The translations under genes and the position numbers were made by a program. Source: Opitutaceae bacterium (GTDB taxonomy: Bacteria > Verrucomicrobiota > Verrucomicrobiia > Opitutales > Opitutaceae). From it: a stretch of 64,000 nucleotides of DNA. Positions 55,108 to 63,932 of this stretch are shown piece after piece (position 1 is the stretch's first letter; every line of letters starts with the position of its first letter). The stretch is from the NCBI GenBank assembly GCA_028280945.1, contig JANQKV010000002.1, positions 26,626 through 90,625 on the forward strand, given 5' to 3'. Below the pieces are notes generated by a model. It had not been told where the DNA came from, ran no database searches, and saw only the letters and a list, made by a program, of their open reading frames with translations.

Positions 55108-55928
55108 TTGAGCCTGAAACTGTTACCTACATTGCCGGAGTAGCTCGTAGCGGTACTAGTTGGTTAGGCCAAGTGTTCAACAGTGCCCCATCGGTTCGGT
55201 TTCGATTTCAGCCACTCTTCGCATATGAGTTCAAGGGGAGAGTCAATGAGGATTCTTCTAGTCAGGAGTTCAAGCGACTAACGGATGACATGTTTGTTCA
55301 AGAGACGCCATTTTTGGTCCAGAAAGATAAGTTGGAAAGCGGTCTTTATCCGAAGTTTGTCAAGGAGAGTAAATGTCCTCACCTTGTATTTAAAGAGAAT
55401 CGATACCAGAACGTTATTGAGCCATTCATGCGAAAATGTCCGAATGTGAAATTGGTCGGCTTGGTTCGAAACCCTAATGCAGTTTTGAACTCATGGATGC
55501 AGAATGAGAAGGAGTTTCCTCCCGGATCTGAGCCACTCACAGAGTGGCGGTATGGTTTATGCAAGAATAACGGCCCGGAGGATTTTTTTGGCTACTACAA
55601 ATGGAAAGAAGTTGCGAACCTTTACCTTGATCTTTGGGAAAAATGGCCAGATCGAGTGGTAGTGGTACAATATGAGCAACTCGTGGAGGATTCGGTAAAG
55701 ATAACCAAAGATCTCTTTAAATTTTGTGGGATTCCTTATTCCTCTCAGACGGAGAAATTTCTGAGGCAATCTAGTAGAAGGATCCCTAGCAACGACTCAT
55801 ACTATTCAGTGTTCAAGAGTAAGAATGTAATTACAAAATGGAAATCACTGCTGGATCCTTATATTGTAGGTGAAATTGAGAACGACCTAAGAGGAACTCG
55901 TTTGGAGAGATTTCTCAAATTTCCCTGA
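55104..55928 (+). CDS. PAPS-dependent sulfotransferase
   Basis: 274 residues. The 5'-phosphosulfate-binding loop is YIAGVARSGTSWLGQVFNSA at the N-terminus, and the 3'-phosphate site is KLVGLVRNPNAVLNSWMQNE. RVVVVQYEQLVEDSVKITKD is the usual mid-domain segment. These match the carbohydrate sulfotransferase family, which moves sulfate from PAPS to a sugar hydroxyl or amine. The cysD-N-Q-C block 6 kb upstream would supply PAPS and remove PAP. It ends the first transcription unit of the locus. Confidence 0.9.
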   Translation: MIEPETVTYIAGVARSGTSWLGQVFNSAPSVRFRFQPLFAYEFKGRVNEDSSSQEFKRLTDDMFVQETPFLVQKDKLESGLYPKFVKESKCPHLVFKENRYQNVIEPFMRKCPNVKLVGLVRNPNAVLNSWMQNEKEFPPGSEPLTEWRYGLCKNNGPEDFFGYYKWKEVANLYLDLWEKWPDRVVVVQYEQLVEDSVKITKDLFKFCGIPYSSQTEKFLRQSSRRIPSNDSYYSVFKSKNVITKWKSLLDPYIVGEIENDLRGTRLERFLKFP

Positions 55929-56476
55929 GTAATTCAATATTGAGACGATTATTGATTGTCACTCAATCCATAAGCATATGACAAAAAAGCGGTTATTTTG
56001 AGTAATGACAATCATAACGTGATAGTAGCTTTCGATTCGTTTGTCAGCTCTAGGTAAACTCTTTGTTTATGCTTATTTCGTTGTAGCTTTGTAGGAATTA
56101 TTCCGCTTTCCTGTTCAATCAACGATAATAACGCCTATTTCCTTATAAATAAAGAGTGATAATCTCTTTTAGCTTAAAGATACAAAACTAATTAAAACAC
56201 CAATATTTTATTTGTTTTAAGGTTTGCAGCGAAGCTTAATCTCAAAGGAGATAAAATCGCGATGTATGTATTTATTGCAGGATTCTATTGCGATAAATAA
56301 AACTTGAATGATTTTATTTGGCGTAAACAATTGCACGTAAATTAAACTGCGTTAGAGCAATTTTATTGAATATCCCAACTGACATACACTCCCTGATCAT
56401 CTAAAACTCCTTGTAGTAACAATTTTCGCAAGATCTTGTATGTTTTTAGTAAACAATCATAAATTAATTTGTGATT
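55929..56476. other. A+T-rich gap in the polysaccharide locus, no gene seen
   Basis: About 550 bp with very low G+C and no supported coding frame. An imperfect inverted repeat, GATTGTCACTCA at 55954-55965 and TGAGTAATGACAATC at 55999-56013, follows the sulfotransferase stop by 25 bp and may end its transcript, although no T run follows. The remaining ~450 bp probably hold the promoter of the flippase gene. Many TATAAT-like words are present, so no single promoter can be chosen. Confidence 0.5.
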
Positions 56477-57928
56477 ATGCAAGACGCTAGACAGGGAGTT
56501 TTCTGGAGTGGCGCTGAAAGATTGGCGCAACAGCTAGTTAGGTTAACTATTCAGATCGTACTGGCTAGGCTTTTAACTCCGTATGATTTCGGTATTGTGG
56601 CTCTGGTTTCAGTCTTTGTTGTAATAGGGGATTCGCTTACAGATGCAGGATTTAGTAAAGCGTTGATTCAGCGAGCAGAAATCTCTAAACGAGATGCAAC
56701 TACAGTATTCTATTTCAACTTGGTGGTTTCTGTAATCATTGTTGGAGTTTTACTCACCCTCGCACCGATGGTTGCAATGTTCTATAATGATGACGAATTA
56801 ACAACAATCTTAAGGGCATTATCATTCGGTGTAATATTGAGTTCGTTTAGTGCGGTTCCTCAGGCATTGTTAAATCGTGATATGATGTTTAAAGAACTGT
56901 TCAAGATAACATTTCCATCCGTGTTAGCCTCTGGTTTGATTGGAATTGCAGTCGCGTATAATGGTGGTGGGTCGTGGTCATTGGTGGCGCAGGTATTATC
57001 TCAACGACTTCTTAATAGTATTCTTATCTTTCAAAGAACGAATTGGCGACCATGTGGCTTAGTTTCGCTTGAATCATTTAAGAACCTCGCACCATTTTCA
57101 TTCAGGTTGGGCTTTACAAATGTGCTTGATACAAGTTTCCAACAAATTTACACAATTGCGATTGGAAAGTGCTTCTCGCCGATAGATGTTGGGATCTACC
57201 AAAGAGCCAAAATACTCCAACAAGTACCTGTCACTAATATCCGGTTAATTGCAGGAAGAGTGGCATTTCCATATTTTTCGAAGCTTAACGCCAAACAATC
57301 ATCAGACTTCAGGCCTAAGTTTGCTTATTCGATAAAAATGTTATCAGCAGTGTCTTTTCCAACGATGACTCTACTGGCGTTATCCGCACCCTTACTTATT
57401 CCCATCTTATTGGGCAACCAGTGGACGGCGTCTATCAAGATCTTGCAAATTTTATGTATTGTTGGTATACTGTATCCCATTCAGGCAATGAATCTTCAAA
57501 TTCTTATGGCCAAGGGACGTTCTGATCTATTTTTACGATTAGAAGTTGCCAAGAAAATTGTAACACTGTTCGTTTTAGCAATAACAGTGCATTTTGGCTT
57601 GTTAGCATTAGTAATTGGCCAAGTTGTGGTAGCTGTAATAGCATTGAGTATAAACACACACTATTCTGGTAAGTTTTTAAACTACGGTTTGGTAAAGCAG
57701 CTTTATGACATGGCCCCATATTTCCTTAGTTTGATTCCTTCAAGTATGTTTGTAATACTTCTTAATCGAACTATTTCCCATGATATCAATATTCTAGTAC
57801 TTTGTATTCAAATCATAGGTTTTATTTTGGTGTACGTGTTGACATTATATATTTCAGGTCTCGAGGCAGCTGTAGAATTGAGACGAATTTGGAGTGAATT
57901 CATGAGAAAAGTCTTCAGTCGCGCATGA
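56477..57928 (+). CDS. wzx: Polysaccharide flippase, Wzx/PST family
   Basis: 483 residues from ATG 56477 (GTG 56471 is two codons earlier). The MOP-superfamily start QGVFWSGAERLAQQLVRLTI and LLTPYDFGIVALVSVFVVIG are typical, and hydrophobicity shows about 12-14 transmembrane segments. It would flip the lipid-linked repeat unit across the inner membrane. The wzy-like gene 2.2 kb downstream completes a Wzx/Wzy pair. It overlaps the next gene by ATGA. Confidence 0.92.
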   Translation: MQDARQGVFWSGAERLAQQLVRLTIQIVLARLLTPYDFGIVALVSVFVVIGDSLTDAGFSKALIQRAEISKRDATTVFYFNLVVSVIIVGVLLTLAPMVAMFYNDDELTTILRALSFGVILSSFSAVPQALLNRDMMFKELFKITFPSVLASGLIGIAVAYNGGGSWSLVAQVLSQRLLNSILIFQRTNWRPCGLVSLESFKNLAPFSFRLGFTNVLDTSFQQIYTIAIGKCFSPIDVGIYQRAKILQQVPVTNIRLIAGRVAFPYFSKLNAKQSSDFRPKFAYSIKMLSAVSFPTMTLLALSAPLLIPILLGNQWTASIKILQILCIVGILYPIQAMNLQILMAKGRSDLFLRLEVAKKIVTLFVLAITVHFGLLALVIGQVVVAVIALSINTHYSGKFLNYGLVKQLYDMAPYFLSLIPSSMFVILLNRTISHDINILVLCIQIIGFILVYVLTLYISGLEAAVELRRIWSEFMRKVFSRA

Positions 57929-58896
57929 AAAATCGGAATACATGCGTGACCGCGTCGTTAAGACCAAAAGTTAGTGTTTTAATACTAACATATAATCATG
58001 TCCAATTTATTAGAAAGTGCATTGAGAGTGTATTGGCACAAATAACAACGTTCGATTATGAGATTGTAATTGGAGAAGACGGATCATCGGATGGTACCTT
58101 TGAGGTGTGTAGTACATTTAGAAACAGATATCCAAGAGTAATAAAATTAGCCAACCATAGTCGCAAAAATGTGATAAAAATATGTGGCAGAGTTACCGGC
58201 CGAGCTAACTTGATCAATACATGGTCTTTATGTCGTGGAGAATACGTGGCGCTGCTTGATGGCGATGATTTTTGGATTGATGATTTTAAGTTACAAAAGC
58301 AGGTCGATTTTCTTGAGAAAAACAAGGACTTTAACCTATGTGCTACCAATGTTGAATTTCGTACACGTGATCTAGGTTTCATACGACTTAAATATCCGAA
58401 AGGGAAAACAAGAGTGCTTACACTTTTCAATTTTATTGATGAAAGAACGATACTTGCTACTGCATCAGCAGTTATCAGGCGTGCGTCAATTTCAAATTTT
58501 CCAAGTTGGTACTACTCAAGTTTTTCTGGAGATTGGGGATTATTTACAATCACCTGTCTAAATGGTGGAAAGGGGGCATTATTGCCATTTATTACAGCAG
58601 TATACCGTGTCCATGGTGGGGGATTAAATACTAGTGCCGATTCGTGTTGGAGATTAAAGCTATTCCAAAAATCGTATTGGGAAATCATTCCAGTTCTGAA
58701 TGGAAGAGCCAGAATGCTTGCAATAAGGAAGTACAGTGGGTACTCTGCCCGATTAGCGTTGAGACACTTGGTATCCGGGAGACACACCGATGCCGTGACT
58801 GCACTGAGAGGATGTTTTCATTGGCCTATGGGGATCATTTATTCTGTTCTAGAGGTACTAAGAGTTATTATTAAACGTTCAAGAGATGTTTCGTAG
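57925..58896 (+). CDS. Glycosyltransferase family 2
   Basis: 323 residues. GT-A fold: VSVLILTYNHVQFIRKCIES, the nucleotide-binding acidic EIVIGEDGSSDGTFEV, and the DxD-type LLDGDDFWIDD. The last ~60 residues are basic and may contact the membrane. It adds one sugar to the lipid-linked repeat unit; donor and linkage are not readable. It is translationally coupled to the flippase gene and overlaps the next gene by 11 bases. Confidence 0.92.
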   Translation: MKNRNTCVTASLRPKVSVLILTYNHVQFIRKCIESVLAQITTFDYEIVIGEDGSSDGTFEVCSTFRNRYPRVIKLANHSRKNVIKICGRVTGRANLINTWSLCRGEYVALLDGDDFWIDDFKLQKQVDFLEKNKDFNLCATNVEFRTRDLGFIRLKYPKGKTRVLTLFNFIDERTILATASAVIRRASISNFPSWYYSSFSGDWGLFTITCLNGGKGALLPFITAVYRVHGGGLNTSADSCWRLKLFQKSYWEIIPVLNGRARMLAIRKYSGYSARLALRHLVSGRHTDAVTALRGCFHWPMGIIYSVLEVLRVIIKRSRDVS

Positions 58897-59662
58897 AAGA
58901 ATATATTTTATCCGGAAGTTATGGCGTATTATCGCTAACAAGCGTGACCTGATGCGTTTTATCATTTGGGCTTTTATTAGATGTAGGTATTGGCCAAAAA
59001 GTATTGTTCTTGAGATTCGAGTATTAAATAAAGTGCATTCAGTAATTATTCGTGGAATAGATGATTTGGCTGTACTGGAAGAAGTATTTGTAGACGGTGA
59101 GTATCAGTTGAGTGGTGAAGGTGATTTAGATGGCATTATTGATCTAGGGGCACATGCAGGATTTGCATCTATATATTTAAAAACAGTATTCGATTCAGCC
59201 AAGCTACTTTCAGTCGAACCGGATATTGCGAATTATCGTTCGTTGACACAAAACCTTCAGAAATTTGACTCGGCTGAGTTAATGAACCTAGCAGTCAGTG
59301 AAAAAGAAGAAATTATACCACTATATATAAAAAACAAGGCAAGTTTTTCTATTTCGCACTTAGAAAATGATAGTGATAGAAGTTACGTAGGGAATGCTGT
59401 GGGTATGCCTATCGATTGGTTTTTGGCAAAGTTTGATGTCGACAGTCGTCTTGTTTTGAAATTTGATGTAGAAGGTGCGGAAAAGTATATTTACAACATT
59501 ATTAATAAGGATTCGCGCATAATTATTTTACTAGGAGAACATCATGAAGATTTGTCGGGGATTAGGATTCATGATACGGTAGAGATGCTATCAAATTATG
59601 AGATTACTTGGGAGAGCCTTGGATCTGGGAGATTTATCTTACGCGGAAGTCGCATCCGGTAG
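58886..59662 (+). CDS. FkbM-family methyltransferase
   Basis: 258 residues. The FkbM signature strand-loop is GIIDLGAHAGFASIYLKTVF, with LSVEPDIANYRSLTQNLQKF next and LVLKFDVEGAEKYIYNIINK later. FkbM-type enzymes O-methylate sugars or polyketides. In polysaccharide loci they often add methyl groups to the repeat unit. This is the second methyltransferase of the locus. The N-terminal ~45 residues are basic and aromatic, perhaps membrane-associated. Confidence 0.88.
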   Translation: MFRRRIYFIRKLWRIIANKRDLMRFIIWAFIRCRYWPKSIVLEIRVLNKVHSVIIRGIDDLAVLEEVFVDGEYQLSGEGDLDGIIDLGAHAGFASIYLKTVFDSAKLLSVEPDIANYRSLTQNLQKFDSAELMNLAVSEKEEIIPLYIKNKASFSISHLENDSDRSYVGNAVGMPIDWFLAKFDVDSRLVLKFDVEGAEKYIYNIINKDSRIIILLGEHHEDLSGIRIHDTVEMLSNYEITWESLGSGRFILRGSRIR

Positions 59663-60139
59663 TTTGTTTTAAGGTTAAAACGGCATGTTGTTGAAAACTA
59701 AATTATCACAATTTGTAAAATCACATTCGGATTATATCGAAAGACTAATTTAATCATCTTGCGGGGGGCATTTTATATCTTAAGAAAATTGTCTCTGCAA
59801 TAAGGAGAACACCCATGGGGCTGTTATACTTTACATAGTGAGTATTGTTTATATGATAGGGAACTGCCATTGTTTAAACACCCGGAAGAGAAATAGAAGG
59901 TGTCGTTATGTGGGCTTCGAAATTGAGACGCGAGGATCGATGTCATTGGCCATTGGGTTTAACTGGATACTCCGTATTCTCACTTTCGGCAAAATACGAA
60001 TCCCACAGTTTGTAGCGCCGAAATGGACGGAGTCTTGGCTCGCTCACGCTTTCGTGTGGCGACTGCGCAAACCTGTTTAAGTACTCCAGAAATACCCCTC
60101 GTGCGTCTCTTAGATCATTCCTTAGGTTCGGTAGCACCC
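59663..60139. other. Gap at the composition boundary, with an uncertain short frame
   Basis: About 480 bp without a supported gene. A good ribosome binding site (AAGGAG at 59802-59807) precedes ATG 59815, but that frame stops after seven codons. A second frame, 59838-60080 (80 codons), encodes an Arg/Trp-rich peptide that resembles nothing I know and runs into the polymerase gene. The region may be the ruin of a gene broken by rearrangement. Base composition changes here from very A+T-rich to mixed, as at a recombination junction. Confidence 0.45.
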
Positions 60140-61567
60140 ATGCGTGGAGAGGCTCCCGGCCGATCGCCATTTACCTCGATTTCACCCCAGCTGCGCAGGC
60201 TCATTCTACTGGGTTTCTTCGGATATTTGAGTTTCGTAGGGGTAGGGGCTTTTCTGCAGTTCCGCGCGGACGTGTATTTGGTCTACGCTGCATTTTGTTT
60301 TCGAATGCTGGTCCTCTTTCTTCCTATTATCTTTTACAAAAGAGAATATGGGATCTTGCATCCGCTCGTTTTTCGAACTCTCTGGGCATTCGTCAACGTC
60401 TCGCTTCGGCAGACGCCAATGTATATATTTGGCTTGCCTTTTCATAACGCCCTTCCTAACTACAGTTCCCAACAGCTCAACATGCTCGTGGCCTACCACG
60501 AGCTTTTGTCAGGTCTTGGTTTGCTTGTATTGTATATCAGCTTCCATATCACACCGAAGCTGAAAGTGCCGGTCATCGAATTCAAAAAACCTAGTTTTTT
60601 ATTCGTAAAGATGTGCATCATTGCCCTCTTTGCACTGAGTAGCTTTTACATTTGGGCTCAAGCGTTGGGTGGATTCGAGCGAATGCTATTGATCCGGGGT
60701 GAATCAGCAATAGATCGACACAGTGAGGTGTCGGGACGCCACTTAGTCGTTTTCTTGCTCTCTTTACAACTGGGGGTTATGTTCTGGCTAAGCCAACGTC
60801 CAAAGGTCATTCGCAATCCCGTCTTTTGGGGTTTTGTAGCTATTGCGAGTATAATCTCCTTTGGAAGCACTGGTTCTCGAAGCGCTGTGCTTTACCCACT
60901 CATTCTTCTATTGCTCATTCATATCTGGCAAATTGGTAAAATCCCGGTAGTTAAATCGGCTGCCCTAGTGATCCTCTGTGTTTTCATGGTGGGGGCACTA
61001 GGACTTTTCAGGGTAAGCACTTGGAGTTCGAGAGTCCTTACCGAAGAGAATTTTCAAGGCATAGATATTGTTAGTTCATTTACATATGGAATTGAGGAAT
61101 TCAAGAATAGGGCCACAGCGAACCACGGAGGCTTGCCCGTTCTTGCTAAAGTACCAAATGAGCATCCATTGCTCTTGGGTAAGAGCTATCTTGCATTAGC
61201 AACCGCTCCGATACCGTCGGCAATCCTGCCTTTCTCAAAACCACTCTCCTCCGGTCGCCTCAACGGCACGATTATGTATGGTTCTCTCGCCGGGATTCCT
61301 ACAGGCACGGTCAGCGAGGCCTATTGGAATTTCCACATCGTCGGGGTAATCTTTATCTATTTTATAACTGGTGTGATATACAAATGGATGGCTCGATTTT
61401 ACACGGTGAATAACCGGAGCCCAGGCATGATCGTTGTTTATGTCGTCTTTCTCTTCTACTTTGCCCTCAACGGGACAGATTTCTTCCGCTACGTGCAAGG
61501 CACAGGTATGACTATTGCAATTGTTCTATTCTGTTGTGGAATGCCCCGATTGCGAGGTTTCCGTTAG
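60140..61567 (+). CDS. wzy: O-antigen/oligosaccharide repeat-unit polymerase (Wzy-like)
   Basis: 475 residues from ATG 60140; GTG 60101 would add 13. About 11-12 transmembrane segments are predicted by eye, with a large loop near residues 315-395 (after FRVSTWSSRVLTEENF) and FGSTGSRSAVLYPLILLLL, where the SxGSR motif fits the oligosaccharide repeat-unit polymerase (OrpA/EpsG-like) group. Such proteins join flipped repeat units in the periplasm. The call rests on topology, the GSR segment and location between a flippase and glycosyltransferases. Confidence 0.8.
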   Translation: MRGEAPGRSPFTSISPQLRRLILLGFFGYLSFVGVGAFLQFRADVYLVYAAFCFRMLVLFLPIIFYKREYGILHPLVFRTLWAFVNVSLRQTPMYIFGLPFHNALPNYSSQQLNMLVAYHELLSGLGLLVLYISFHITPKLKVPVIEFKKPSFLFVKMCIIALFALSSFYIWAQALGGFERMLLIRGESAIDRHSEVSGRHLVVFLLSLQLGVMFWLSQRPKVIRNPVFWGFVAIASIISFGSTGSRSAVLYPLILLLLIHIWQIGKIPVVKSAALVILCVFMVGALGLFRVSTWSSRVLTEENFQGIDIVSSFTYGIEEFKNRATANHGGLPVLAKVPNEHPLLLGKSYLALATAPIPSAILPFSKPLSSGRLNGTIMYGSLAGIPTGTVSEAYWNFHIVGVIFIYFITGVIYKWMARFYTVNNRSPGMIVVYVVFLFYFALNGTDFFRYVQGTGMTIAIVLFCCGMPRLRGFR

Positions 61568-61591
61568 ATTGGAACAGACTACCTCTCTATC

Positions 61592-62806
61592 TTGAAGCTG
61601 CTTTACTTCATCTTTCAAACTCCCGATCGCTCCAATGGCGGGGTGGAAAGTATCACGCAGGTCCTGGAGCGGCTGCCGGCCGGAGATGCACATATCGTGA
61701 CCAATCGCGAAAGCCTGCGTAGCGAGCGTTGGGTGCGGGCCGGGCACACCGTCGAGATTTGGAAGTTGCCCTATGACTTTGGAAAGGAAATGCCAATCAT
61801 CACGGATCTATCCAGTCGGATTCGTCTGGCCGTTTCGCTACTCGATACCAATTTAAAGGCCTTCCGGCTGATGCGGCGACTTCGCGCTGGAGTGGCCCAT
61901 TGCAATGACATCATCTCGCTAATGCACGCTGGTCCAGGTGTGCGTCTTTCAGGTGGAAAAGTGGTATTCAATATTCGTGATGTGAAGTCTGATGGCGTCT
62001 ACGGATTTAAATGGCGCGTTGCCCGGAATCTGGCTAGCAGTATAATCGTCTTGTCCCGCGAGATGTTGGAACAATTGCGAGATCGCATGCCACCAGCGCT
62101 TTCCTTCAAGCGGGAGCACTTTCATCAGATATATTCGATCGTGGATCGTTCAAGGATGTCATCGGTCGAGCCTGAGCAGCGGGCCGCGATCCGCGCGCAA
62201 CTCGGGCTTGAGCCAGACTGTTTTCATATCGGGATAGTGGCGGTGGTCTGTGAGAAAAAGAACCAACTTGCTCTCGTTGAGAATCTTCCGCAGGCTTGGA
62301 TTGACGACCCCGGTTGGCAGATGCATTGCATCGGTGACTTTCGGCCGAAGACAGAGAGCTACGCCCGTCGTTGCAGCGAAGTGGTGGCTACTCGTGGCCT
62401 CGAAGAACATGTACGCTTTCTGGGTTTTGCCGAACGTGTGGAGGATTGGTATCGTGCGCTCGATCTCTTGTTGGTGGTCTCCAAACGTGAGGGTCTCGCG
62501 CGTTGCATGATCGAAGGCATCAGTTGCGGGACGCCGGTGGTTTCCTTCGACGTGACATCGGCCCGAGAAGTACTGGAGGAGCATGGCTGCGGACTTGTTT
62601 TCCGTTCGGGTGACTGGGAGGGGCTTTTCAATGCCCTGCAGGAGCTCCGGGAGGATTCCATGCGCCGTGACAGGCTAGGACAGGCGGGAACCCGAATAGC
62701 TGCGAAGTTATTTCAGGCAGACCAAGTGGTTGCTGCTTACCAGCAGCATTATCGAGAATTGTCCGGAAACATTGCCGAAAGTGGTCAACGAGATGCAAAG
62801 ATCTAA
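61592..62806 (+). CDS. Glycosyltransferase family 4 (GT-B)
   Basis: 404 residues from a TTG start (LKLLYFIFQTPDRSNGGVES), 24 bp after the polymerase gene. The glycine-rich acceptor loop SNGGVES is at the N-terminus. The donor site has VRFLGFAERVEDWYRALDLL and VSKREGLARCMIEGISCGTP, the GT4 ExxGLxxxExxxxGxP pattern with Arg-Cys in the middle. It transfers a sugar to the growing repeat unit. The TTG start is chosen because the fold's first strand begins there. Confidence 0.9.
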   Translation: MKLLYFIFQTPDRSNGGVESITQVLERLPAGDAHIVTNRESLRSERWVRAGHTVEIWKLPYDFGKEMPIITDLSSRIRLAVSLLDTNLKAFRLMRRLRAGVAHCNDIISLMHAGPGVRLSGGKVVFNIRDVKSDGVYGFKWRVARNLASSIIVLSREMLEQLRDRMPPALSFKREHFHQIYSIVDRSRMSSVEPEQRAAIRAQLGLEPDCFHIGIVAVVCEKKNQLALVENLPQAWIDDPGWQMHCIGDFRPKTESYARRCSEVVATRGLEEHVRFLGFAERVEDWYRALDLLLVVSKREGLARCMIEGISCGTPVVSFDVTSAREVLEEHGCGLVFRSGDWEGLFNALQELREDSMRRDRLGQAGTRIAAKLFQADQVVAAYQQHYRELSGNIAESGQRDAKI

Positions 62807-63929
62807 TTTGGGCCTCTTCACTTCCTCTCTCGGGAATGGTGGTGCGGAGAAACACCTGCTTCGTTTGGCGAATCATATGGATCGGGAGCGATTCAGGCTG
62901 ATAACCTACCCGATTCGCGGCGGCGGGTCCTATGAACGGCAGTTGGCAGCCGACGTGTCCTGCCGCCCATGTGTGGAAAATGTTCGCTCGTCGACCTTAT
63001 CGGCATTCCTCGCCGCGGGTCCGCTCAGTCGAATGTTGGATGCGGATCGCTGTGATTTGCTTTTTTCCGTTCTGGCACCCTTTCATGCTCCCGCCTTTCG
63101 AGCCGTCCAGAAAACCCGACGACGCCCCAAACTTGTATTGGGGTTTCAAAATAATCTTTCTGCCAACGTTCGACAATGGGGACATCTTCGGCGGGTTCTT
63201 CTGCTGCCGCAGATCGAACAGGCGATACGGAAGTGCGACCACATCATTGCGCTTTCGCGCGGAGTAGCCTGTGATTTGCAGAAGCGTTATCCGGTACCGG
63301 ATGAGAAACTCAGTGTAATTTACAACGCTGCATACGACGAGGAAGTGGTCTCCGGTGCTGGCGAGGCCTTGGATCTCCCACGTCCCGAGGGCCCGCTACT
63401 CGTTGCCTGTGGCCGCTTGTCGGTACAAAAGGACTACCCGACGATGCTCCGGGCTTTTGCCCGAGTTTGCAAGGATGTGCCGGCAACCCTCTGGATTCTG
63501 GGGGAAGGTCCCTTGAGGGGTGAATTAGAGGCTCTCGCAAGCGAGCTGGGTATTTGCAGACAGGTCGACTTTCTAGGCTTTCGCGAAAACCCCTTTCGTT
63601 ACATGGCGGCTGCGGACCTGTTTGTCCTTTCCTCCGCTTGGGAGGGCTTCGGCAACGTCATTGTCGAAGCGTTGGCCTGTGGGACGCCGGTCGTGAGCAC
63701 GGCTTGCCCTTTTGGCCCATCCGAAATTCTCAACGATGGTCAATATGGGAGCCTGGTCCCGGTAGGTGATGATGCGGCATTGGCTGCCGAAGTTGTTGGC
63801 CTGCTAGACGATGTTTCGCGTAGGGAAGCATTGGCGCATTTGTCGGTTGGGCGCGCCCGAGAATTCGCCTCGCACCGGATTGCAAAGCAATACGGAGAGG
63901 TCTTTAGCAACGTTTTGGAGGACAGGTGA
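62793..63929 (+). CDS. Glycosyltransferase family 4 (GT-B), second copy
   Basis: 378 residues from ATG 62793, overlapping the previous gene by 14 bases. The acceptor loop is LFTSSLGNGGAEKHLLRLAN. The donor domain has LLVACGRLSVQKDYPTMLRA, LWILGEGPLRGELEALASEL, VDFLGFRENPFRYMAAADLF and the GT4 motif SSAWEGFGNVIVEALACGTP. The style is close to GalNAc/glucosyl transferases of capsule loci, but the donor is unknown. A sulfotransferase-like gene begins 4 bp later. Confidence 0.92.
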   Translation: MQRSNLGLFTSSLGNGGAEKHLLRLANHMDRERFRLITYPIRGGGSYERQLAADVSCRPCVENVRSSTLSAFLAAGPLSRMLDADRCDLLFSVLAPFHAPAFRAVQKTRRRPKLVLGFQNNLSANVRQWGHLRRVLLLPQIEQAIRKCDHIIALSRGVACDLQKRYPVPDEKLSVIYNAAYDEEVVSGAGEALDLPRPEGPLLVACGRLSVQKDYPTMLRAFARVCKDVPATLWILGEGPLRGELEALASELGICRQVDFLGFRENPFRYMAAADLFVLSSAWEGFGNVIVEALACGTPVVSTACPFGPSEILNDGQYGSLVPVGDDAALAAEVVGLLDDVSRREALAHLSVGRAREFASHRIAKQYGEVFSNVLEDR

Positions 63930-63932
63930 TGA

